From Candidatus Zixiibacteriota bacterium (GTDB taxonomy: Bacteria; Zixibacteria; MSB-5A5; GN15; FEB-12): a stretch of DNA of 64,000 nucleotides. Under the pieces are notes generated by a model that made no database searches, was not told the origin of the DNA, and was given only the letters and a program-made list of their open reading frames with translations. Positions within the stretch are counted from its first letter, which is position 1; each line of letters begins with the position of its first letter. This document shows positions 34,434 to 43,199 of the stretch, piece by piece. The stretch lies in contig JAGNLV010000001.1 in the NCBI GenBank assembly GCA_017999435.1, positions 280,501 to 344,500 of the forward strand, given 5' to 3'. The translations under genes and the position numbers were made by a program.

Positions 34434-35183
34434 ATGCCCCTGTCGAAACCTGAAATGGAGAGGTACCGACGCCAACTCCCGGTTGACCGTTGGAACCAGG
34501 ACAGACTCAAAAGCGCGCGCGTCCTGGTTGTCGGGGCCGGGGGACTGGGCGGGATTAGTGCGACCTGCCTGGCCGCAGCCGGCGTGGGGCACCTGTGCAT
34601 ATGCGACGGCGACAGGGTCGAGCTCTCCAACCTGAATCGCCAGTTTCTCTTTGCCGCCGGGGACATCGGCAAACCCAAGGCGGTTCTTGCGGCCGAGAAG
34701 CTCGCGGCGCAGAATCCCGAAATAACCGTCGAAGCCATCCCGCTGAAGCTGACCGAGGACAACGCCGGCGAGCTGGCCTCGGGATGCGACGTGATCATCG
34801 ATGGCCTGGATAATCACGCCGGGCGTTTGATACTGAACGATGTCTCTTTCCGCCTCAGCATTCCCTATGTCTACGGGGCTATCCATGAATGGCTCGGGCA
34901 ACTGAGTTTCCTCAATCCCCCGAAGACCGCCTGCTTGGCCTGTCTCCTGCACAAGGATGCGCTGCACGCCGGGCCGACGCCGGTGTTCGGGGCATTGCCG
35001 GGGGTGATCGGATCGCTTCAGGCAACGCTGGCGCTGCGCTACCTGATGACCGGCGACATGCCGGTTTCGAACACGCTTCTGATTTTCCGCGCCGATACGA
35101 TGGCCTTTGAGATGGTGGGGTTCGAGAAAAGGCCGGACTGCCGGGTGTGCGGGAAACCCGTGCCGCCGGACCCCCGACCCTGA
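34434..35183 (+). CDS. MoeB/ThiF-family E1-like adenylyltransferase
   Basis: Adenylates the C-terminal Gly of a MoaD/ThiS partner. The 249 residues contain VLVVGAGGLGG, DGDRVELSNLNRQFLF, the catalytic DGLDNHAGRLILND segment, zinc cysteines in CLAC and CRVC, and VFGALPGVIGSLQATLALRYL. Begins 12 bases after the moaD-like stop with no clear ribosome-binding site (ATG 34434; ATG 34455 is an alternative). It completes the sulfur-transfer pair of the AOR operon. Confidence 0.9.
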   Translation: MPLSKPEMERYRRQLPVDRWNQDRLKSARVLVVGAGGLGGISATCLAAAGVGHLCICDGDRVELSNLNRQFLFAAGDIGKPKAVLAAEKLAAQNPEITVEAIPLKLTEDNAGELASGCDVIIDGLDNHAGRLILNDVSFRLSIPYVYGAIHEWLGQLSFLNPPKTACLACLLHKDALHAGPTPVFGALPGVIGSLQATLALRYLMTGDMPVSNTLLIFRADTMAFEMVGFEKRPDCRVCGKPVPPDPRP

Positions 35184-35349
35184 CAGCCCGGAAGGGCCGC
35201 CGGGCGCCCGACCACGCGTGATGGCTCCACTCCCCGACCGGCGCCCAACGGATCGTCGGAGGATGGCGCCGGAACTGCTGCCCCCACCGGCCTCACAGGG
35301 TTCCGGATTACCCCCTCCCGGCCAGGCGCGACAGGGACGCCGGGACTCC

Positions 35350-35365
35350 GGCGGCGGCTGCCGCC
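35350..35365. terminator. Stem-loop between convergent MoeB-like gene and tgt
   Basis: GGCGGC / GCCGCC around GGCT lies in the 185-base gap between the converging genes. No T-run on either side makes it a weak candidate. Confidence 0.3.
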
Positions 35366-35368
35366 CGG

Positions 35369-36484
35369 TCACTCTCCCGCATACCTCGCCAGGAATTCCC
35401 GCCGAAACGCGTCAAACCGCCTTTCCTCAATCGCCCGCCGGATCCCCCGCATCAGTTCCTGGAAGAAATACACGGAATGGTAGCTCGCGAGCACTATCCC
35501 CGTGATCTCCGACTGGTTGTAGAGATGCCGGAGGTATGCCCGGGTGTAGCGGCGGCACACGCGGCACCCGCAGTGCGGGTCGAGCGGCCGCTGGTCTTGC
35601 GCGTACGCGGCGTTGCGGTAGGTGATCGGTCCGACCGTCGTGAACACATTCCCCGTTCGCGCGTTGCGCGTCGGCAGCACGCAGTCGAACATGTCCACCC
35701 CGTACGACACCGCAGTCAGGATGTCCTCCGGATACCCCACCCCCATGAGGTAGCGCGGCTTGTCCGCCGGCAGCAGCGGCACCGTGTGCGCCAGCATGGC
35801 CTCCATCTCGGCCTTGCTCTCCCCCACCGATAGCCCGCCGATCGCATTCCCCGGCAGATCGAGCGCGAGGATCTGCTCAGCCGAGCGCGTGCGAAAGTCG
35901 GCGTAGGTCCCTCCCTGGACAATCCCGAACAGGCGGCCGGGGTCCGGACCACTCTCGCTGCGCCGCTCGTGCTCCCGCGCACAGCGCGCCGCCCACTCCC
36001 CCGTCCGGCGCACCCCCTCTTCAACCGCCCGCCGCTCCGCCGGGTAGGGCACGCACTGGTCGAACGCCATGATGATGTCCGCGCCGATCGCGTGCTGAAT
36101 CTGTATCACCTTCTCCGGCGTGAACAGGTGCGTCGACCCGTCGTGGTGCGAGCGGAACTCCACGCCGTCGTCGGAGATCCGCAGCCGGTCTTTGAGCGAG
36201 AACACCTGGTACCCCCCGCTGTCGGTGAGCGTGGGCTTCCCCCAACCGCTGAAGGCCGCCAGCCCGCCGCTCTCCCGGATGGTCTCGGGGCCGGGGCGAA
36301 GGTAGAGATGGTAGGTGTTGCCGAGGATGATTTCGACACCGATCTCCTCGAGGTCCTCGCAGGTGAGCGCTTTGACCGCCCCCGCGGTGCCGACCGGCAT
36401 GAACGCGGGCGTCTGAAACAGGCCGTGCGCGGTCGCCGCTTCCCCCCGCCGCGCCGCGCCGTCGCGGCAAAGGATCCGTATCAC
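35369..36484 (-). CDS. tgt: tRNA-guanine transglycosylase
   Basis: Exchanges guanine-34 of GUN-anticodon tRNAs for preQ1 in queuosine synthesis. It has 371 residues, normal for bacterial Tgt: FMPVGTAGAVKAL, LGNTYHLYLRPG, TDSGGYQVFSL, the nucleophile Asp in GVDMFDCVLPTRNARTG, and zinc ligands CGCRVCRRYTRAYLRHL. The start is a GTG at 36484 in a GTGA overlap with the radA stop, so translation is coupled. Confidence 0.97.
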   Translation of the reverse strand: MIRILCRDGAARRGEAATAHGLFQTPAFMPVGTAGAVKALTCEDLEEIGVEIILGNTYHLYLRPGPETIRESGGLAAFSGWGKPTLTDSGGYQVFSLKDRLRISDDGVEFRSHHDGSTHLFTPEKVIQIQHAIGADIIMAFDQCVPYPAERRAVEEGVRRTGEWAARCAREHERRSESGPDPGRLFGIVQGGTYADFRTRSAEQILALDLPGNAIGGLSVGESKAEMEAMLAHTVPLLPADKPRYLMGVGYPEDILTAVSYGVDMFDCVLPTRNARTGNVFTTVGPITYRNAAYAQDQRPLDPHCGCRVCRRYTRAYLRHLYNQSEITGIVLASYHSVYFFQELMRGIRRAIEERRFDAFRREFLARYAGE

Positions 36485-37878
36485 CCGAGCAGCACCTCGA
36501 TCGCCTCCTGGAGCGACCCCACGCCGTGCACCGAAGGCAGTTCCCGCTTGGCCTGAGCCGCGTTCATCGCCGGGATCACCGCGGCCGTGAACCCCAGCTT
36601 GGCCGCCTCGGCCAGCCGCCGGTCGATCATGGTCACGCCGCGCACCTCCCCCGACAGACCGACCTCTCCCACCACCATCGTCCGCGGATCGACCGGTTTG
36701 TTCAGAAGCGAGGAGGCGATCGCCGCGAGCATCGCCAGATCGAGCGCCGGTTCGCTCAGCCGCAGCCCCCCGGCGATCGACACGAACACGTCGTTCATCC
36801 CCATCGGAAAGCCCCCCTTTTTTTCGAGAATCGCGATCAGGAGGGCCAGCCGTTTGTTATCGATGCCCCCGGCCACCCGCTGCGGGTTGCCGTAGCTGGC
36901 GGCCGTCACGAGCGCCTGGATCTCGACCAAAAGCGGCCGCTGCCCCTCGCAGATGCCCGCCACCACCGACCCCGTCCGGCGCGCATCCTGGCGCTGCGAC
37001 AGAAACAGCGACGAGGGATTGGTCACCTCCACCAGCCCGCGCGACTGCATCTCGAACAGCCCGATCTCGGCCACCGACCCGAACCGGTTCTTCATCACCC
37101 GCAGCATCCGGTACAGGTGGCTCCCGTCGCCCTCGAAAGAGATCACCGTATCGACCATGTGCTCGAGGACCTTCGGCCCCGCGACCATCCCATCCTTCGT
37201 CACGTGCCCCACGAGGAACAGGGCGAACCCGTGCTGCCGCGCCAGTCCCATCAGCCGCTGGGCCGACTCCCGCACCTGCGCGACCGTCCCCGGGGGCGAG
37301 TCAAACATCGCCGAGGCCACCGTCTGGATCGAGTCGACGAGCACGATCTCGTAAGCGCCCTCGGCCACCAGGTCGCAGATTTCTTCCAGCGCGTTGGCGT
37401 TGACAGCCACGATGTTTTCGCCGGCCACGCCGAGCCGCTCGGCCCGCAGGCGGATCTGGGCGAGCGATTCCTCGCCCGTGACGTAAGCGACCCGGTGCCC
37501 CCGCCGCGAGTAGGCCTCGGCCGCCTGCAAGAGAAGCGTCGACTTCCCGATCCCCGGCTCGCCGCCGATCAACACGCTCATCCCCGGCAGCAGCCGTCCG
37601 CCCAGCACGCGGTCGAATTCGCCGATCCCGCTTTCGATCCCCGCCTCCGCGGCGAGCGATATTTCCGGAAGTCGCCGCGCCTCGGCCGGCGGGCGCGTCC
37701 CCCGCCCCTTGCCCCCCGCCGGTTTGACCAGCCGCTCTTCGACCAGCGTGTTCCACTCCGCGCACTCCCGGCACTGCCCCTGCCAGCGGGTGTGCTCGGC
37801 CCCGCACTGGGTGCAAAAAAACGCCGTCTTCACTTTGCCGCTGCGCTTGTCCGCCATCGCCGCCCGACTTCCCGTCAT
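36481..37878 (-). CDS. radA: DNA repair protein RadA
   Basis: RecA-related ATPase that processes recombination intermediates. The 465 residues show the N-terminal zinc finger CTQCGAEHTRWQGQC..C, Walker A GGEPGIGKSTLL, the RadA-specific KNRFG motif (about residue 270) and a C-terminal Lon-like domain (FVSIAGGLRLSEPALDLA). The ATG at 37878 overlaps the upstream ABC-ATPase stop (ATGA). An ATG at 37857 (MADKRSGKVK) is closer to the zinc finger and is the alternative. Confidence 0.96.
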   Translation of the reverse strand: MTGSRAAMADKRSGKVKTAFFCTQCGAEHTRWQGQCRECAEWNTLVEERLVKPAGGKGRGTRPPAEARRLPEISLAAEAGIESGIGEFDRVLGGRLLPGMSVLIGGEPGIGKSTLLLQAAEAYSRRGHRVAYVTGEESLAQIRLRAERLGVAGENIVAVNANALEEICDLVAEGAYEIVLVDSIQTVASAMFDSPPGTVAQVRESAQRLMGLARQHGFALFLVGHVTKDGMVAGPKVLEHMVDTVISFEGDGSHLYRMLRVMKNRFGSVAEIGLFEMQSRGLVEVTNPSSLFLSQRQDARRTGSVVAGICEGQRPLLVEIQALVTAASYGNPQRVAGGIDNKRLALLIAILEKKGGFPMGMNDVFVSIAGGLRLSEPALDLAMLAAIASSLLNKPVDPRTMVVGEVGLSGEVRGVTMIDRRLAEAAKLGFTAAVIPAMNAAQAKRELPSVHGVGSLQEAIEVLLG

Positions 37879-38651
37879 ATCCGTATCGGCCCGGCGGAGT
37901 CGCCGGCGATAAATTGTCGGAGCACCGGGTCGCCCGCCCGCTGCAGTTCCTGCGGGCTGCCGTCGAACCGCACCCGCGCGTCATAGAGCATCACCACCCG
38001 GCCGGCGATCCGGAACGCCGACTTCATGTCGTGCGTCACCACCACCGAGGTCACCCGCAGCTGCCGGTTGAGGTTGACGATCAAGTCATTGATTACGTCG
38101 GCCGTCACCGGGTCCAGCCCGGTCGTCGGTTCGTCGTACAGCAGCACGTCCGGGTCGTTGGCGATCGCCCGGGCCAGCCCCACCCGCTTGCGCATCCCGC
38201 CCGACAGCTCGGCGGGATATTTGTCCCCCGCCTCGGCCAGCCCGACCATCTCGAGCTTCTCCGCGACAATCCGGTCGATCTCTCTCTGCTCGTGCCGCCG
38301 CGCCTCCCGCAGTCCCAGCCCGACATTCTCCGCCACCGTCATCGAATCGAACAGCGCCGCCGACTGAAAGAGCATACCGATTTTCCGCCGCACTTCGACC
38401 AGCTCGCCGGAACTCATGTCGGCGAGGTCCCGCCCCCGGTAGAGGACGCGGCCGCGGTCCGGCACCAGCAGCCGGATCAGGTGTTTCAGCAGCACCGATT
38501 TCCCCGAGCCCGACTGCCCGATGATCGCCACCGACTCCCCGGTTTGCACTTTCAGGCTGACGCCGTCGAGCACCCGCTGCGCGCCGAACGCCTTGTGGAG
38601 ATCCTCCACCTCGAAACAGACGCTCTCTGCCTGGGGCCGTAGTGTATCCAT
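37875..38651 (-). CDS. mlaF: ABC transporter ATPase, MlaF type
   Basis: ATP-binding subunit of the intermembrane phospholipid (MCE) transport system. The 258 residues have Walker A IIGQSGSGKSVLLKHL, the Q-loop FQSAALFDSMTVAENVG, signature ELSGGMRKRVGLARAI and Walker B LLYDEPTTGLDP, followed by the H-loop VTHD. The partner permease MlaE lies 3 bases upstream. No MlaD (MCE domain) gene follows, so other subunits must be elsewhere. Confidence 0.92.
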   Translation of the reverse strand: MDTLRPQAESVCFEVEDLHKAFGAQRVLDGVSLKVQTGESVAIIGQSGSGKSVLLKHLIRLLVPDRGRVLYRGRDLADMSSGELVEVRRKIGMLFQSAALFDSMTVAENVGLGLREARRHEQREIDRIVAEKLEMVGLAEAGDKYPAELSGGMRKRVGLARAIANDPDVLLYDEPTTGLDPVTADVINDLIVNLNRQLRVTSVVVTHDMKSAFRIAGRVVMLYDARVRFDGSPQELQRAGDPVLRQFIAGDSAGPIRI

Positions 38652-38654
38652 AGG

Positions 38655-39434
38655 TCAAAACCGGAAGAGCACGATGGCGAAAAGGAAATTCGAGACCAGG
38701 ATCAGCACCGACGAGATGACGACCGAGGTGGTGGTCGCCTCCCCCACGCCGGCCGCCCCGCCTTTGGTGTTGAACCCCTCGTAGCACCCGACCAGCCCGA
38801 TGAGCAGGCCGAACACGGCCGCCTTGATCTCCCCGTTGATGAAATCCGAGAGGCTGAACGAGCTGTGAAAGCCGTCGAGAAACATTTCCGCCGAAATGTC
38901 CACCCCAAGCACCGCCACCCCCATGCCGCCGAGAATGGCGATGAAATTGGCGAACACGACCAGGAACGGCACCATCGTCAGGCAGGCGAGGATGCGCGGC
39001 ATGACGAGAAAGCGCACCGGGTCGATCCCCATCGACTCGAGCGCGTCGATCTGCTCGGTGACCCGCATCGTCCCCAGCTCGGCCGCCACCCCGGCGCCGA
39101 CCCGCCCCGCGAACACGATCGCCGAGAGCACCGGCGCCAGCTCGATCACCACCGCCTTGCCGACCGCCTGGCCCAGAAAGCGCAGCGGCGCCCCGATGAA
39201 CGAAAACTGGTAGGCCCCCTGCCAGGCCGACACCGCCCCGACAAAGACCGAGATGATCACGATGAGCGGGAGCGACCGCACCCCCAGCGAATACACCTGC
39301 TCGACATAGAGCCGAAACGACCGGGGCAACCCGGAGAGGGCGACGAGAAACCGGCCGAACAGGATCGCCATCCCCCCGACCTCGTCGATCGCGTTGACCC
39401 CCTGCCGCCCCAGTGTCGTTACGCCCAGGTTCAT
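38655..39434 (-). CDS. mlaE: MlaE-family ABC transporter permease
   Basis: Permease of the MCE-type lipid transporter, 259 residues with five or six transmembrane helices. The conserved core ELAPVLSAIVFAGRVG then ELGTMRVTEQIDALESMGIDP is diagnostic. It pairs with the downstream ATPase to move phospholipids between membranes. ATG at 39434, 9 bases after dnaB stop. Confidence 0.95.
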   Translation of the reverse strand: MNLGVTTLGRQGVNAIDEVGGMAILFGRFLVALSGLPRSFRLYVEQVYSLGVRSLPLIVIISVFVGAVSAWQGAYQFSFIGAPLRFLGQAVGKAVVIELAPVLSAIVFAGRVGAGVAAELGTMRVTEQIDALESMGIDPVRFLVMPRILACLTMVPFLVVFANFIAILGGMGVAVLGVDISAEMFLDGFHSSFSLSDFINGEIKAAVFGLLIGLVGCYEGFNTKGGAAGVGEATTTSVVISSVLILVSNFLFAIVLFRF

Positions 39435-39443
39435 ACCGCTCCG

Positions 39444-40877
39444 CTAGAATGGCGCATCGCCGCCGGCCACTGGTTCCACTCCCGGCGGAATCTCGCGGTG
39501 GTGCCGTTCGAGATTCTCAAACCGGGCAAACTCCTTCCGAAAATGCAGCTTCACCACCCCCGTCGGACCGTTGCGCTGCTTGGCCACGATAATCTCCGCC
39601 AGCCCCGCCACCTCCTGCATCTTGGGATCGTTCTGCTCCAGGTGGGTGAGGTAGTGTTCCGGCCGGTAAATGAAGAGGACGAGGTCGGCATCCTGCTCGA
39701 TCGCCCCGCTCTCCCGCAGATCGGACAGTTGCGGCCGCTTCTCCCCGCCCCGCTGTTCGACCAGCCGCGAGAGCTGCGAGCAGGCGATCACCGGGATCTC
39801 CAGTTCCTTCGCCAGCGCCTTGAGCCCCTGCGAGATGGTCGCCATCTCCTGCTGCCGGTTTTCGAACCGCCCCGACCCGTGGACCATCTGGAGGTAGTCG
39901 ACGATGATCACGCCGACATCCTGCTGCGCTTTCAGCCGTCGCGCCTTCGCCCGGATCTCCAGCGAGGTGATCGTCGGGGAATCGTCGATAAACACCGGCG
40001 CCTCCGACAGGATCCCGCCCACTGTGGCCAGCCGGCTCCACTCGGTGTCCCGCAGCTTGCCCGCCCGCAGTTTCTGCTGCGAGATCCCGGCCCGCCCGCA
40101 CAGCATCCGGAGCGCCAGTTGCTCTTTCGACATTTCAATCGAGAACACCCCCACGCCCTTGCGCTGCTTGATGGCCACGTGCTCCGCGATGTTCATCGCC
40201 AGCGCCGATTTCCCCATCGACGGCCGTCCCGCCACAATCACCAGGTCCCCCTTGTGCATCCCGTTGGTCATCAGGTCGAGTTCCTCGTACCCGGTCGGGA
40301 GCCCGGTCAGTCCGCTCTCGTTGGACTGGAGCGCTTCGATGTCTTCAAACGTCGAGGGGATCAGGTCCCGGATCGAGGTGAAGCCCTTCCGCAGCCGGCT
40401 CTCCGACAGACGGAAAATGGTCGACTCCGCCCGATCGAGCAGGCCGGCCACCGGCTGTTCGAACGCGTAGCAGCTCTTGATAATTTCGTTGGAGGTCGTG
40501 ATCAGCCGCCGGAGAATCGACCGCTCGAGCACCACCGTCGCGTGGGCCGAGAGGTTGGCCGTCGAGGCCACTCCCTCGACGAGTTCCACGAGGTACACCC
40601 GCCCGCCGATCCGCCCCAGCTCGTCGTTGCGCAGCAGCTCGTTGGCCACCATGGTGATGTCGGTGGGTTCCCCCCGCTCGTAGAGCGCCTTGGCCGCGCG
40701 GAAAATCGCCTGGTGCCTGGCCGCGTAGAAATGGCTCTCGTCGTCGAGCACCTCCACCACCTGGTTCATCGCATCGCTGTCTTTGAGAATCGCTCCCAGC
40801 ACCGCCTGCTCCGCATCCAGCGACTGCGGCGGCTGGAGCTTCTCCTCCCGTTTCTCTTCCTGCGAACGATACGCCAT
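39444..40877 (-). CDS. dnaB: Replicative DNA helicase
   Basis: Hexameric helicase that unwinds DNA at the replication fork. The 477 residues include the N-terminal DnaB domain (QSLDAEQAVLGAIL), a linker, and the RecA-like core: Walker A AGRPSMGKSALAMNIA, FSIEMSKEQLALRML, VDYLQMVHGSG, CSQLSRLVEQRGGEKRPQLSDLRESGAIEQDAD and a C-terminal arginine-finger region. No intein or insertion interrupts it. Transcribed with uracil-DNA glycosylase upstream and mlaE downstream. Confidence 0.97.
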   Translation of the reverse strand: MAYRSQEEKREEKLQPPQSLDAEQAVLGAILKDSDAMNQVVEVLDDESHFYAARHQAIFRAAKALYERGEPTDITMVANELLRNDELGRIGGRVYLVELVEGVASTANLSAHATVVLERSILRRLITTSNEIIKSCYAFEQPVAGLLDRAESTIFRLSESRLRKGFTSIRDLIPSTFEDIEALQSNESGLTGLPTGYEELDLMTNGMHKGDLVIVAGRPSMGKSALAMNIAEHVAIKQRKGVGVFSIEMSKEQLALRMLCGRAGISQQKLRAGKLRDTEWSRLATVGGILSEAPVFIDDSPTITSLEIRAKARRLKAQQDVGVIIVDYLQMVHGSGRFENRQQEMATISQGLKALAKELEIPVIACSQLSRLVEQRGGEKRPQLSDLRESGAIEQDADLVLFIYRPEHYLTHLEQNDPKMQEVAGLAEIIVAKQRNGPTGVVKLHFRKEFARFENLERHHREIPPGVEPVAGGDAPF

Positions 40878-40902
40878 GCGCGCTCTTCCTCGCCGGGCGC
40901 GG

Positions 40903-41718
40903 CTACCCCGCCCGACTCCGCAGCTCGTCCAGTTTCGCCAGCACCATCTGCATGTCCTCCCAGGTTTCCTTCTTGTACTCGGGGAAACGCAGCAGCGCGG
41001 CCGGGTGATAGGTCACCAGCAGGGGGACGCCCTCGTACTCGTGCCACCGTTTCCGCAGTTGCCCGAGCGGCGTCTTGGTTTCCAGGAGCGCCTGCCCGGC
41101 GATCCGGCCCAGGGCGCAGAGGACTTTCGGCCGGATGATTCGGATCTGCTCTTTCAGGTAGGGCAGGCACTCGGCCATTTCCTCCGGCAGCGGGTCGCGG
41201 TTGTCCGGCGGGCGGCATTTCAGCACGTTGGCGATATAGACCTCCGCCCGCGCCATCGACATCGCCGCCAGGATTTTGTCCAGCAACTGTCCTGCCCGTC
41301 CCACGAACGGCTCTCCCTTCAAATCTTCATCCCGCCCCGGCGCCTCCCCCACGAACATCAGCTCCGCCTGCGGACTCCCCACGCCGTAGACGAATTTCGT
41401 GCGCGTCTCTCCCAGGGGGCAATTCCGGCACTCGCAGATGGCGGCCCGGTGCTCGGCGAGGGTGCCGAATTGGGCCGCTTTCGGCCCCGTCCCGCCCGCC
41501 CCTCCGAACAGGTCCACCGGCGGCGGCGAGGTGCGCCGCACCGCGGCGTCCATCCGGTCGACCCACTCCTCTCTCTGGTTCGCGGCCCCGCGGGCCGCCT
41601 CCGCCGCCAGCGTCTCCACGCGGGCCGGATCGATAATCATCTCGCCCAGCCCCAGTTCCACCTGCGAACGCAGGGCCGCCTGCAGCAGTTCCGGTAGTGT
41701 CGTCGGTTTCTCTCTCAT
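40903..41718 (-). CDS. Uracil-DNA glycosylase, family 4
   Basis: Removes uracil from DNA. The 271 residues hold family 4 features: an Fe-S-type CRNCPLG pair, FVGEAPGRDEDLKGEPFVGRAGQLLD with the active-site motif, NVLKCRPPDNRDP with the third Cys region, and VTYHPAALLR. About 80 residues of low-complexity N-terminus precede the domain. It begins the dnaB-mlaEF-radA-tgt run of genes, with a candidate promoter upstream. Confidence 0.92.
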   Translation of the reverse strand: MREKPTTLPELLQAALRSQVELGLGEMIIDPARVETLAAEAARGAANQREEWVDRMDAAVRRTSPPPVDLFGGAGGTGPKAAQFGTLAEHRAAICECRNCPLGETRTKFVYGVGSPQAELMFVGEAPGRDEDLKGEPFVGRAGQLLDKILAAMSMARAEVYIANVLKCRPPDNRDPLPEEMAECLPYLKEQIRIIRPKVLCALGRIAGQALLETKTPLGQLRKRWHEYEGVPLLVTYHPAALLRFPEYKKETWEDMQMVLAKLDELRSRAG

Positions 41719-41805
41719 GCTATCCCAGTCCCGACAAGGTACACGCCCCGCCCGCGTTTATCAAGCGCGGAGTCGAGCGGAATTTTGGCGGCTGATGGTT
41801 TCCTC

Positions 41806-41811
41806 ATTATA
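41806..41811 (-). promoter_or_regulatory. -10 element of the udg operon
   Basis: A consensus TATAAT (41811-41806) on the minus strand lies about 88 bases before the glycosylase ATG. No good -35 box is found 15-19 bases upstream. Confidence 0.4.
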
Positions 41812-41907
41812 TAGGCGCCTGTCCCGCCCGGGCACCGGTTCAACCTTCCGGCGAATCTTCCGATATTAGCGACAGCCGGTCCAGCGGGGCGCAATCCCCC
41901 TTTGCGG

Positions 41908-41936
41908 TTGACACCGGCCCCCGCGCCGCCGATATT
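41908..41936 (+). promoter_or_regulatory. Promoter of the acyl carrier protein gene
   Basis: TTGACA (41908-41913), a 17-bp spacer and GATATT (41931-41936), four of six -10 bases matching. The leader would be about 90 bases. Confidence 0.5.
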
Positions 41937-42034
41937 GCCGGCCGGGACGTCTCATGCGGGTGACGGGCAGCCGCCCGGCCCTCGGGCCGTTGCCGGCAAA
42001 GTGACAAAGCAGCTGTTGGTTGACAGGAGGATAC

Positions 42035-42301
42035 GTGAGCGTTCGCACCGAACTGCGGCAATTTATTCGCGACAACTTCATGATCGGGCGCGACCCGGAA
42101 GAACTGACCGACTCCGGCTCACTGCTCGAAATGGGCATCATCGACTCGACCGGCGTCCTGGAACTGGTCGCCTTCCTCGAAGAACGCTACGGAATCCACG
42201 TGGACGACACCGAACTTGTCCCGGATAACCTCGACTCGCTCAACAACCTCGAGGCCTATATCTCGCGCAAGCAGGCGTCCGCCCCGACTTCCGGCGCCTG
42301 A
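42035..42301 (+). CDS. Acyl carrier protein
   Basis: 88-residue carrier protein. IIDSTGVLELVAFLEE holds the Ser that would take phosphopantetheine (Asp-Ser-Thr instead of Asp-Ser-Leu), followed by YGIHVDDTELVPDNLDSLNNLEAYI typical of helix III and IV. The GTG at 42035, with AGGAGG five bases upstream, is the start. It is not beside fatty-acid genes; carriers of this type occur in exosortase/EPS loci, so it may work with the adenylate-forming proteins of this locus. Confidence 0.85.
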   Translation: MSVRTELRQFIRDNFMIGRDPEELTDSGSLLEMGIIDSTGVLELVAFLEERYGIHVDDTELVPDNLDSLNNLEAYISRKQASAPTSGA

Positions 42302-42358
42302 CCCCGCCGCCGGCACTTTTTATTCAAATCTCCCCCCGCCGCGGCCGATAGACAGAGC

Positions 42359-43180
42359 ATGAGCAAACCCCTGTTTGTGGTCCTGGGCCTTCTTGCGGCC
42401 GCGCCGGCCGCCGCCCAGGAACCCGTCTACCCGGCCGGAGCCGGCGTCGCGAGCACTTACACTCTCAGTGACACCGTGCTGGCCCTCGGCGACACCCTCG
42501 CCGTCACCCGGACTCTCGTCAACGGCGGGTCGTCTCCCCTCGCCGGGCTCTATTTCTCCGAGAACCTCCCGCCGGACTTCACCGTCGTCGGCGAGTCGGC
42601 CACCGTCAACGGCATCCCGGTCGCCGTCCTCCGCGAGGGCCCGCTGGCCGGCGAGGTAATCCCCGGCTACGCCGCGTACCGCTGGATCATCGACTCCCCC
42701 GACCGCGCCGTCACCCGCACCCTCAGCCCGGGCGACCGGGCCGAGCTCACCTACCGAATCGTCAGCTCCGACATCGGCCGCTTCCCCCTGCCGCTGCACG
42801 ACGCGGCCGGTTGCGGCGACAGCGATGGCGTATTTGCAGTCTCCTCCGGCGACACCGTTGAGATCCTCCTTTCGCTCGGCGTCGACGATGACCCCGGCTA
42901 TCTCCTTCCCGCGAATGCGCTGCAGACGATCGCCTTCCCCAACCCCTTCAACGCCGAGGTGAGCATCGCCTTCCACAACGCCGTCGCCGGCGGCGGTGCG
43001 CTTCAATTCGACGTCTACGACATCCTCGGGCGCCGCGTCGACCGGCAGGTGATCCGGCCGGAGGGCTCCGAGGGCATCGTCCGGTGGGAGCCCGATCCGA
43101 GCGTCGGCTCCGGCGTCTTTCTCTACCGCCTGACCGATGCCCGGCACACCGCCGCCGGCAAAGTGCTGCTTTTGAAATGA
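42359..43180 (+). CDS. Secreted protein with C-terminal sorting (FPNPFN-type) domain
   Basis: 273 residues: signal peptide (FVVLGLLAAAPAAAQ), a DUF11-like Ig domain (about 25-165, LALGDTLAVTRTLVNGGSSPL), and a C-terminal beta-sandwich starting AFPNPFNAEVSIAFHN, with FDVYDILGRRV and ending GVFLYRLTDARHTAAGKVLLLK. This end matches the sorting/FlgD-Ig-like domains of type IX secretion substrates in the FCB group. Function otherwise unknown. Confidence 0.8.
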   Translation: MSKPLFVVLGLLAAAPAAAQEPVYPAGAGVASTYTLSDTVLALGDTLAVTRTLVNGGSSPLAGLYFSENLPPDFTVVGESATVNGIPVAVLREGPLAGEVIPGYAAYRWIIDSPDRAVTRTLSPGDRAELTYRIVSSDIGRFPLPLHDAAGCGDSDGVFAVSSGDTVEILLSLGVDDDPGYLLPANALQTIAFPNPFNAEVSIAFHNAVAGGGALQFDVYDILGRRVDRQVIRPEGSEGIVRWEPDPSVGSGVFLYRLTDARHTAAGKVLLLK

Positions 43181-43199
43181 CCGGGGTCCCCGCGCGCTC

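Larger units (their letters stand above)
41719..42034. other. Divergent intergenic region with promoters for udg and the acp gene
   Basis: 316 bases between the minus-strand uracil-DNA glycosylase and the plus-strand acyl carrier gene. It holds a minus-strand TATAAT and a plus-strand TTGACA, described separately. I see no RNA gene or further repeat in it. Confidence 0.6.
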
